Source: Bacillota bacterium (lineage in GTDB: Bacteria; Bacillota; SHA-98; UBA4971). From it: a stretch of 48,213 nucleotides of DNA. The position numbers and the translations under genes are program-made. Under the pieces are notes generated by a model. It did not search any database. It had not been told where the DNA came from and worked only from the letters and a program-made list of their open reading frames with translations. Of this stretch, positions 41,848 to 48,213 are shown one piece after another; within the stretch, counting starts at the first letter, position 1; every line of letters begins with the position of its first letter. Where the stretch lies: positions 15,460 to 63,672 of the forward strand of contig JACIXY010000018.1 in NCBI GenBank assembly GCA_014360195.1. Reading direction: 5' to 3'.

Positions 41848-42609
41848 CTACTGGGCGGTATAGCCCCCGTCTATGGACAGCACGGAGCCCGTTGCATAGG
41901 CAACCTCGTCTGATGCCAGGAATAGAACAGCCTGTGCTATCTCCTCCGGTCGTCCCAACCTGTTGGCAGGGCGACAACTCTCCAAGGCGCGTCGCGCAGC
42001 CTCTGGGTCGGCATCGGCACGTATGGCCTTGGCCACGAGTGGTGTCTCCGTGGTCCCGGGACAGACACAATTCACTCTAATGCTCATTGGAGCAAGGTCG
42101 ACCGCTGCACTCCGGGTAAGGGCGATCACGCCGCCCTTTGAGACATTGTAGGCGATTTGTCCCTTTATACCCACCAACCCGGCCTCCGACGCTACGTTGA
42201 CGATAACGCCGCCACCTCGCCTTGCCATCTTCTCCGCGCAATACTTTGAACACAGGAAAACGCCGGTGAGGTTCGTAGCTAGCAGCCTATTCCAATCTTC
42301 AAGAGAAGTACTGAACAAGTCGCCCTTCTTGTAGATACCGGCGTTGTTCACCAGGATGTCTATCCTCCCGAACACCTTCTCTACCTGGCCAATCGCGTCT
42401 TCCACGTCCGCGGCGTTACTCACGTCTGCCCTGAAGAAGCGAGCTTCGCCCCCCGAACCCTTAATGAACTGAACTGTCTCTTCCCCGCTATTGTCGTCGA
42501 GGTCCAGTACGGCGACTCTGGCCCCCTCTTTGGCAAACAAGACAGCCGTGGCTCTGCCTATCCCAAGACCTGCACCGGTGACTACGGCCACCTTACCTTC
42601 AAGTCTCAC
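41848..42609 (-). CDS. Short-chain dehydrogenase/reductase
   Basis: A 253-residue classical SDR: cofactor motif TGAGLGIGRATAVLF, NNAGIY, catalytic YNVSKGG, and the tail VLSIDGGYTAQ. Asp at the end of the second strand (VLDLDD) suggests NAD. In this catabolic locus it is probably a sugar or hydroxy-acid dehydrogenase rather than a fatty-acid enzyme. Confidence 0.9.
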   Translation of the reverse strand: MRLEGKVAVVTGAGLGIGRATAVLFAKEGARVAVLDLDDNSGEETVQFIKGSGGEARFFRADVSNAADVEDAIGQVEKVFGRIDILVNNAGIYKKGDLFSTSLEDWNRLLATNLTGVFLCSKYCAEKMARRGGGVIVNVASEAGLVGIKGQIAYNVSKGGVIALTRSAAVDLAPMSIRVNCVCPGTTETPLVAKAIRADADPEAARRALESCRPANRLGRPEEIAQAVLFLASDEVAYATGSVLSIDGGYTAQ

Positions 42610-42674
42610 GAATCATCCCCCCGGTAAACAACGAAATCACGACCGCCCGATCCCCGGGGCACCCCACACTTCCG

Positions 42675-43628
42675 TCACCAGGCAACAGCCTCCGGAAGCT
42701 CACCGTTCAGCACCGCCATGAGATTCCGAACCGCCTTGCATCCCATTTCCGTAATCGCCTCGTCGGTGTGGGCCCCTATGTGGGGAGTCAGGATTACATT
42801 GTCCAACTCCAGCAACCGGGAGCCGATGGGCGGCTCATTCCGGAAAACGTCCAGAGCTGCTCCGGCTATGCGCCCTCCAACCAGGGCCTGGTACAACGCG
42901 TCCTCATCCACTACCTCTCCGCGGGCTGTGTTAATGAGAATTGCCGTCCGCTTCATCTGAGACAGTTCCTTTTCCCCAATGAGACCTCTCGTCTCGTCGG
43001 TCAACGGAACGTGAAGCGTTACAAAATCGGACTGCTGAAGCAAGAAGTCAAGCGATACGTACTCGGCTCCGTACCTGGCAGCAAAGTCGCTGTCCATCAC
43101 CTTGTCACAGCAGAGGATCTTCATGTTGAATCCCGAAGCTCGCTTCACTACTCCTCTTCCGATGCGCCCGACCCCTACCACACCTATGGTCTTCTTCCAT
43201 ACCGCAAGCCCGACAACTTTACGCCAATCACCACTGCGAACAGCCCTGTCAGCAGAAGGGATCCTCCGGGCAGCAGCGAGCAACAGCCCCATCGTTAGAT
43301 CAGCGACTGCCTCACTGTTACTGCTCGGGGTGTATGTCACAATGATGCCCTTCGCCCGTGCAGCCTCCAGATCAATGTTGTCCACGCCAACGCCGTACTT
43401 GGAGATCACCTTGAGCTTCTCGGCTGCGGCAATTACCTCCCGAGAGATTGCGTCCAACCCTACGATTATCCCGTCCACGTCTTTTATCAGCGTTCTGAGC
43501 TCTTCCTCCGTGAACGGCCGGCCGTGCGGGTTTCTTATCACCTCATGACCCGAGTCTTCCAGCATTCTCAACGGCTCATCGAAAGCCTCAGCAAGCGATC
43601 TTGGTGTGACCAACACTTTGTATCTCAC
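42675..43628 (-). CDS. D-2-hydroxyacid dehydrogenase (phosphoglycerate-dehydrogenase-like)
   Basis: A 317-residue enzyme. NAD-binding GVVGVGRIGRGVVKRA, catalytic arginine in NTARGEVVDEDAL and catalytic histidine in LTPHIGAHTDEA are present. There is no C-terminal ACT domain, so it is the short type. It may reduce or oxidise a 2-keto/2-hydroxy sugar acid in the pathway, such as a pyruvate-like product of the aldolase. Confidence 0.9.
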   Translation of the reverse strand: MRYKVLVTPRSLAEAFDEPLRMLEDSGHEVIRNPHGRPFTEEELRTLIKDVDGIIVGLDAISREVIAAAEKLKVISKYGVGVDNIDLEAARAKGIIVTYTPSSNSEAVADLTMGLLLAAARRIPSADRAVRSGDWRKVVGLAVWKKTIGVVGVGRIGRGVVKRASGFNMKILCCDKVMDSDFAARYGAEYVSLDFLLQQSDFVTLHVPLTDETRGLIGEKELSQMKRTAILINTARGEVVDEDALYQALVGGRIAGAALDVFRNEPPIGSRLLELDNVILTPHIGAHTDEAITEMGCKAVRNLMAVLNGELPEAVAW

Positions 43629-43775
43629 TGTCGTCTCTCCTTACACCCACACACCATTCTTCTCAATAAACAGGCGAGCCGGGCTGCAGCAGACCTTCGC
43701 CTCCCTCGACACGAGTCATATCGGCGTCAGAAGGCGGTCGTAATCCTGTCCGCGCGTCTCGAAGAACCTCGTGTC

Positions 43776-45623
43776 CTACAGAAGGCCGTCCATAGCCCGG
43801 AGGACCCTGTCGTCCACCTCCAACTCGAGCAATCGTTCCCGCGTTGGCACACCTTCTCTGTCCCAGCCTCTTGCAGCGTAATACTCATCGAGCATGGCCG
43901 CATACATCTCCTCGGTCAGAACACGGCCCTTGGCCATACCCTCGGGAAGCGGTTCGCTCGCAATTCTCTCCGGCAACACATCGTCCTTCCGCCTGATGCC
44001 CTCTCTGGCCAATATCACGCGTTCCAACGTGTAGATGCGTTCACCTATCTTAAGCAGCTCTGGAGTAAAGTCAACGCCGGTCACGTACTCCAGCACCCTC
44101 CCTGTAGGCTTATCAGTGAAGCCGAGTCCGCTCCTGACTACGGTGCATATCACAAGAGAGTCCACATATGCACGGACATCCTGTATTCTTTTGACCAACT
44201 CTCCCTTGCCAGCGATTGCGAATCTATCGTATTCGCCCGTCAAAAGCTCGTCCCGAATGGTCCAACCGCCCACATTGTGACAGGCTCCCCGACTGGAGGT
44301 GCCAAAGGAGAGGCCGATACCGTGGAAAGCCCGTGGCTCATATGCAGCAAATGGCATCCATTTCGTTTGCATCATAAAGGATAGAGTGTCTGGGAACCGC
44401 TCTGCCAGTCCCCGGAACCCCTGCGCCAGAAGGTCCCCGAATCCCTTCCTGCACGCAATGTTGTGGATGGTTTCAATCAACGCATCTGCGTTCCCGAAGC
44501 AGAGGTCGAGGCCGTCAGTATCCTTACGTGTGACAAAGCCCCTTTCGAAGAGCTCCATGGCATATGCAATGATTGTCCCTGTAGACATCGTATCCAGGCC
44601 GTACTCGTCGCACAGGGCGTTTGCTGCGATTATCGCCCCGAAATCGGACACACCACACTGGCCTCCGAAAGACCCGATGGTTTCATACTCCGGATCGCTC
44701 CGCATGCCGGCGTACCTGCCCTCTTTGACCTCGCATAACTGCGCGCATGCCACGGGACATCGGAAGCAGGCTACATTCTTTATCTTGTAGTGTTTTTCCA
44801 TGTAGTCTGCTGAAATGGTCGATATGCCGTCGAATACGGCGGTTTGGAAGTTGCGTGTGGGGTAACAACCAAGGGTGTTCAGCACTTCCGTATACTGGGC
44901 TGTTCCATACTTCGTGTGCAGTGCCTTGGTTTCCCGGGCATGTTCTACGGCTTCTTTCGCTGCTCGCGCCAGTGCCTGTGCGTCGGCCACCTTCACCGGA
45001 TTGGTCCCATACACGGCTACAGCCTTCACATTCTTGCCGGCCATCACGGCCCCCGCCCCGCCGCGACCGAAACTGCGCCCGTCAACCTGGATACAGCTGA
45101 ATCTTACGCCGCGCTCAGCAGCAGGGCCCGCCACCATGGTGCTGATTTTCCGATTCGCCGTCATTTCTTTGAGGCGCTCTACGGTCTCCCTCACCTTCAG
45201 GCCCCACAGCGACGTGGCATCCCTTATCTCCACATGTCCGTCCGAAATCCAGATGTACACAGGGCTGCTGGCCTTGCCCTCAATTATCAGCCCGTCGTAC
45301 CCGGAGAACTTGAGATTGGGACCGAAATTGCCACCCGAATTAGAGCAAAGGTAATGACCGGTCTCCGGAGAGACAGTCGCGCACTGGAACTTGCCGCTTG
45401 CGGGAACCGGAGTCCCGGTAAGCGGGCCCGTAAAGAAGAACAGCTTATTTGCCGAGTCATCTGGATCGATTCTCCCGGGAATCTCGTCAAGGTAATACCG
45501 GGCAGCAAGCCCTCGCCCCCCGAGATACTTACGTTGGATGCGTGGATCGATGTCTTCAGACTGCCACGTTCTCGAGGAAAGGTCAACACGGAGCACCTTT
45601 CCGAGGTATCCCCCGTCGAACAT
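43776..45623 (-). CDS. Tungsten-dependent aldehyde:ferredoxin oxidoreductase (AOR2)
   Basis: 615 residues from ATG 45623, behind GAGAGG. [4Fe-4S] ligands are C286, C289, C293 (CFRCPVAC) and C493 (LVICTVV). GRGGAGAVMAGKNVKAVAV and LGGRGLAARYYLDE are family motifs. It is clearly diverged from AOR1 and lacks a ferredoxin or MoaD partner in this operon. Among sugar-catabolic genes and an aldolase, oxidation of glyceraldehyde, glyceraldehyde-3-phosphate or a similar aldehyde with ferredoxin reduction is plausible (inference). Confidence 0.92.
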   Translation of the reverse strand: MFDGGYLGKVLRVDLSSRTWQSEDIDPRIQRKYLGGRGLAARYYLDEIPGRIDPDDSANKLFFFTGPLTGTPVPASGKFQCATVSPETGHYLCSNSGGNFGPNLKFSGYDGLIIEGKASSPVYIWISDGHVEIRDATSLWGLKVRETVERLKEMTANRKISTMVAGPAAERGVRFSCIQVDGRSFGRGGAGAVMAGKNVKAVAVYGTNPVKVADAQALARAAKEAVEHARETKALHTKYGTAQYTEVLNTLGCYPTRNFQTAVFDGISTISADYMEKHYKIKNVACFRCPVACAQLCEVKEGRYAGMRSDPEYETIGSFGGQCGVSDFGAIIAANALCDEYGLDTMSTGTIIAYAMELFERGFVTRKDTDGLDLCFGNADALIETIHNIACRKGFGDLLAQGFRGLAERFPDTLSFMMQTKWMPFAAYEPRAFHGIGLSFGTSSRGACHNVGGWTIRDELLTGEYDRFAIAGKGELVKRIQDVRAYVDSLVICTVVRSGLGFTDKPTGRVLEYVTGVDFTPELLKIGERIYTLERVILAREGIRRKDDVLPERIASEPLPEGMAKGRVLTEEMYAAMLDEYYAARGWDREGVPTRERLLELEVDDRVLRAMDGLL

Positions 45624-45677
45624 CAAGAACACCTCTCACTGAGACGCGTTTCGCCGAGACGGTGAAGAGGGAAGAAG

Positions 45678-46265
45678 CTACGTGCGTCGACACGCATACC
45701 TTGGGTTATCGACAACCACAGGCGCATCGTCCTGCGCGAGTACCATCTTGGCAAAGCCCTTCTCCTCAATGACGCCATAGTTGTGACCCGCATCTCCAGG
45801 GTAAACAGCAAAGAACACGAGAGGCTCCGGGCCTACGTTGATGGATCTGTGCGCCCAGTAGGGCAGGATGTATGACACTGAACCCGGAAACATGTCCAGA
45901 GTAGCCGTGCGCCCGTCCTGCGCCTGCATGAGGAGGATTCCCCTCCCGCGGAGTGTGAGATAAATCTCAGCGGTACCAGCCCTCGAATGGAAATGTCCTT
46001 TGGTCATGAAGAATTCGTTACCGACCCGGCCGGGGTACACTATACTTGTGCAGTGCTGAAGCTCCCCGGCTTCTTCAGGCACCTCGACGTTGTACACGAC
46101 GTAAATCAGAGGGTCGCCGTCCTTGAGAAGGTGTTGGACCGCATCTTGGTCCTGGTACATGTCCTTCATGTCGCTAAGGTGCCGGACCACCTTCACGCCT
46201 TCTGGGACGAGAACACCGTTGCCCAGGTTGAGATGAGTGTTGAACGGCTGCCGTAGTATGGCCAC
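45678..46265 (-). CDS. Cupin-type (archaeal) glucose-6-phosphate isomerase
   Basis: A 195-residue cupin phosphoglucose isomerase. The metal motif GHFHSRAGTAEIYLTLRG has the expected histidines and glutamate, with the further histidine in YWAHRSIN; DPLIYVVYNV and TSIVYPGRVGNEFF also match. GTG start behind GGAAGGAAGG. Such enzymes interconvert glucose-6-P and fructose-6-P or related sugars with Fe or Mn. It is unusual in bacteria, where the unrelated SIS-type enzyme is common. Confidence 0.88.
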   Translation of the reverse strand: MAILRQPFNTHLNLGNGVLVPEGVKVVRHLSDMKDMYQDQDAVQHLLKDGDPLIYVVYNVEVPEEAGELQHCTSIVYPGRVGNEFFMTKGHFHSRAGTAEIYLTLRGRGILLMQAQDGRTATLDMFPGSVSYILPYWAHRSINVGPEPLVFFAVYPGDAGHNYGVIEEKGFAKMVLAQDDAPVVVDNPRYACRRT

Positions 46266-46336
46266 AGATTCACCCTTCCTTCCGTAAGAACTCCTTCAAG
46301 GATTATCGCCGGCCCTCCGGTCCGCGAGCCTGGTAA

Positions 46337-47200
46337 CTAGTAGTGCTTGATTACCACGGCTCTCCGCGTTTTCTGGATGTTATCAACAATGTCCCCGGTG
46401 CGCTTCAATCCGACACCTACGAAAAGGGCGTCTATTATACACAGCTGCGCGATCCTGGATGCAGTGCCCTCGGTTCTGTAGCTGGTCTCTTTGGATGCAG
46501 TCGCGAGCTTGATGTCAGACACTTTGTCTACGGGCGATTTGGCGTAGTTAGATATAGAGATGGTCGTTGCGCCGGCCTCTTTGGCCACGCTGAGCGCCTC
46601 TACAATATCCTTGCTGCTGCCGGAATGAGAGATCCCTATGGCAACACATCCCGGCCCAAGTAAGCTGGCGGACATTATCTGCATATGCGGGTCGTCGTAG
46701 GCTACACAGGGGATGCCTGTCTTCATAAGCTTGTGAGCCGCGTCCCTTGCAACCGGAGCAGACCCTCCGACGCCGTAGATCTCGATCTTGCGCGCGCTTG
46801 CCAAGGCATCGACAGCCTTCTTCATTTCCCCCATCGAAAGGACCCGCAAGGTGCTTTCTATTGCGAAGATATTGCCTCGAAACACCTTCGCTACAGCTTG
46901 GTCCAACTCATCGTCCTCGTGAATCTCCTCGTGGATCGCCTGAACCGGCTTGACCAGTTCTAGGGCTAATGCGATCTTGAGCTCCTGAAACCCCTTGTAA
47001 CCCAGCTTCTGGCACATTCGGACGACGGTTGCCTCGCTTACCCCGGCCTGCTCTGCAAGTTCAGTTATAGTCAGGTTGATGATCTCTCCATGATGGAGCA
47101 AAACATAGTTTGCAACCTGCTCCTCCGCATTTCTCAGGGATGCCTTCATTTCGCGGATCCGCTCTGTACAACCCATAGAGTTCTTGTCGACAATCTCCAT
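46337..47200 (-). CDS. RpiR-family transcriptional regulator (HTH + SIS domain)
   Basis: A 287-residue RpiR/MurR-type regulator. The N-terminal helix-turn-helix is at about residues 30-75 (LTITELAEQAGVSEATVVRM). The SIS sugar-phosphate domain is at about 125-260 (IEIYGVGGSAPVARDAAHKL, AIGISHSGSSKDIVEAL). It is the first gene of the sugar locus and likely controls it in response to a sugar phosphate. Confidence 0.93.
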   Translation of the reverse strand: MEIVDKNSMGCTERIREMKASLRNAEEQVANYVLLHHGEIINLTITELAEQAGVSEATVVRMCQKLGYKGFQELKIALALELVKPVQAIHEEIHEDDELDQAVAKVFRGNIFAIESTLRVLSMGEMKKAVDALASARKIEIYGVGGSAPVARDAAHKLMKTGIPCVAYDDPHMQIMSASLLGPGCVAIGISHSGSSKDIVEALSVAKEAGATTISISNYAKSPVDKVSDIKLATASKETSYRTEGTASRIAQLCIIDALFVGVGLKRTGDIVDNIQKTRRAVVIKHY

Positions 47201-47316
47201 TGCGCTCCCTCGCTACGTATTACGTGTGGTGGTGCAAGACATCCGGGTTCGATGCATGAACAACAGTTTCATACTGCCTCCCGTCATCCCTCATAAGATG
47301 ATCGGCAGACGTTGAC

Positions 47317-47332
47317 GGAATTAATTTTCATC
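47317..47332. promoter_or_regulatory. Candidate RpiR operator, site 1
   Basis: GGAATTAATTTTCATC lies upstream of the RpiR gene and resembles site 2 at 47426-47444 (GGAAAAAATTTTTTTCATC). The A/T core with GAAA and TTTC ends is typical of RpiR-type sites. Confidence 0.3.
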
Positions 47333-47420
47333 GCTGGCCTCGAGCAGTGAAGTGCTACATACGGCGGCTTCACGCTCTTGGTGAACACTATTCAACGGGG
47401 TGTCACGAATTCCTCCCATT

Positions 47421-47453
47421 GGTGCGGAAAAAATTTTTTTCATCAGCCGCACC
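47421..47453. promoter_or_regulatory. Candidate RpiR operator, site 2, within a palindrome
   Basis: GGTGCGG (47421-47427) and CCGCACC (47447-47453) flank an A6T7 tract and CATC. It contains the repeat of site 1. It could be an operator or a small hairpin; a terminator is less likely because the T-tract is in the loop. Confidence 0.3.
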
Positions 47454-47467
47454 CCTGACGAGCTTGG

Positions 47468-47701
47468 TTGACGGGCATGCCGGGTGAGAAGCTACAGCCA
47501 GAGGTAGAATATGCCCGTATGCTCGGGGTGAGTGGGAACTCCTTGCGCAAGCCTCTACGATCGTTAGAGAACTCGGGGCTGGCGGTCAAGCGTCATGGCA
47601 TCGGAACGTTCGTGACCGAGAGCAGACCTGTCATCAGGGTGTCGATGCCGGAGCATGGTGACGTCGGCTACGCCGGAGGAATTGGCACCGCTGGAGAGTG
47701 A
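47468..47701 (+). pseudogene. GntR/FadR-family regulator relic
   Basis: PGEKLQPEVEYARMLGVSGN and LRSLENSGLAVKRHGIGTFV are the second half of a GntR winged helix. The first helix, a good start and the effector domain are missing, and after VTES the frame turns to unrelated sequence. Confidence 0.7.
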
Positions 47702-47837
47702 GGAAGCCCCGGCATGAGCCAGGGCTCCGGTGTGTGGCGGGTTAATGTGTCTGGGCGGAAATCGCAAGTGCTGATTTGATGGCCTCGACCTCCTGGCTTC
47801 CTCTGTGATGAAACCTGCGTCCGTGTTTCCTGTTCTG

Positions 47838-48213
47838 CTATAAAGCGAGTTCCTCTATCACACGCTTCAGGTTGTCGTTGTCCACGAGTTGTTGCTTGTG
47901 GGCGTATGCGTCCATCAGGCACCCCTTGCACAGGCGCGCCACAAGCCATATGGCACCCCTGGAGTAGTCGTAGATGCGGTCTATGACGTCATCCGGAAAC
48001 AGAGGTCTTGGGCAGCCCGCCATTTTGAGCTCGTGGATGATGTATGGCTTGATCTCGGACCTATCCATGCCGGCAAGATGGTATTGCACCTCCACCCTCC
48101 GGAAGAGTCCCTGGAGGGAGCGCAGACGCAGCGTCGTACGCATTTGGGGTTCGCCTACGAGGATGAGGCTGAAGGGGGAGGACGAGTCCATCTCGAAGTT
48201 CACAAGGCATCGG
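47838..48213 (-). CDS. ExeA/TniB-like AAA ATPase, C-terminal part, cut by window edge
   Basis: At least 125 codons, open to the right edge (the frame continues before GTG 48203). LVNFEMDSSSPFSLILVGEP, MDRSEIKPYIIHELKMAGC and DDVIDRIYDYSRGAIWLVAR match the end of ExeA/TniB-type ATPases that accompany transposases. The Walker A half lies outside the window. It probably belongs to a mobile element continuing to the right. Confidence 0.75.
   Translation of the reverse strand, partial: RCLVNFEMDSSSPFSLILVGEPQMRTTLRLRSLQGLFRRVEVQYHLAGMDRSEIKPYIIHELKMAGCPRPLFPDDVIDRIYDYSRGAIWLVARLCKGCLMDAYAHKQQLVDNDNLKRVIEELAL

Noticed and set aside
47421-47453. Terminator at the GGTGCGG/CCGCACC palindrome
   Set aside because: The T-tract lies in the loop rather than after the stem, so it does not fit a Rho-independent terminator in either direction.
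1-48213. CRISPR arrays, rRNA and tRNA genes
   Set aside because: I looked for regularly spaced repeats and conserved rRNA or tRNA motifs and found none.

Overview
This window reads as chromosome of a GC-rich, strictly anaerobic bacterium, most likely an uncultured member of the Bacillota. The evidence is two tungsten-type aldehyde:ferredoxin oxidoreductases, many small ferredoxins and MinD-type ATPases, a SAM-I (S-box) riboswitch, near-consensus sigma-A promoters and strong AGGAGG-type ribosome binding sites. The taxon is inference; there is no rRNA or tRNA gene here.

Layout. (1) 1-10.5 kb, plus strand: a PucR-type regulator cut by the left edge and ended by a terminator, then one long operon: LIV-type solute-binding protein, four-cluster ferredoxin, aldehyde oxidoreductase (AOR1), iron-sulfur flavoprotein, MoaD-like protein, two LIV permeases, ATPase LivG, a DUF1177 protein and ATPase LivF. 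It looks like an import-and-oxidise pathway for one unidentified organic acid or amino-acid-like substrate. (2) 10.5-14.2 kb, minus strand: a TRAP transporter (DctP, DctQ, DctM), preceded at the convergent boundary by a LysE relic and a structured repeat. (3) 14.5-20.5 kb, minus strand: a methionine module. COG1900, a ferredoxin and COG2122 form the sulfide-dependent homocysteine pathway. They sit with a homocysteine S-methyltransferase and a stand-alone methyl-THF methyltransferase. A perfect sigma-A promoter, SAM-I aptamer and terminator lie upstream of the S-methyltransferase. (4) 21-24 kb, minus strand: a SEC-C protein, a frameshifted TPR gene, an Mrp/Nbp35 ATPase and a cysteine-rich MerR regulator. 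(5) 24.3-31.1 kb, plus strand: a metallocluster-assembly cluster. It holds a chimeric DUF5320/radical-SAM-remnant/winged-helix gene, Fur, two DUF5320 proteins, two NifX-like proteins, a ferredoxin, two MinD ATPases with internal ferredoxin domains, a metallo-beta-lactamase-fold protein and a NifU/IscU scaffold. It ends in a truncated metK. (6) 31.3-32.06 kb: a gene graveyard with a broken DegT aminotransferase. (7) 32.06-47.2 kb, minus strand: a 13-gene sugar or sugar-acid catabolic locus with an RpiR regulator, ribose-type ABC transporter, several dehydrogenases, an FGGY kinase, a KDPG-type aldolase, a cupin phosphoglucose isomerase and a second AOR. (8) Right edge: a GntR relic and an ExeA/TniB-like ATPase fragment, probably part of a mobile element.

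Three themes cross these regions. A dispersed GC-rich repeat with nested inverted repeats occurs four times, once supplying the stop codon of a NifX-like gene. All three solute-binding-protein genes are followed by strong stem-loops without U-tracts, which suggests a shared way of setting binding-protein to permease ratios. Broken genes (lysE, metK, degT, gntR, a TPR gene, a radical SAM gene) gather at operon boundaries. The best candidates for an undescribed system are the AOR1/ABC/DUF1177 operon and the DUF5320 chimera inside the NifX/MinD cluster.
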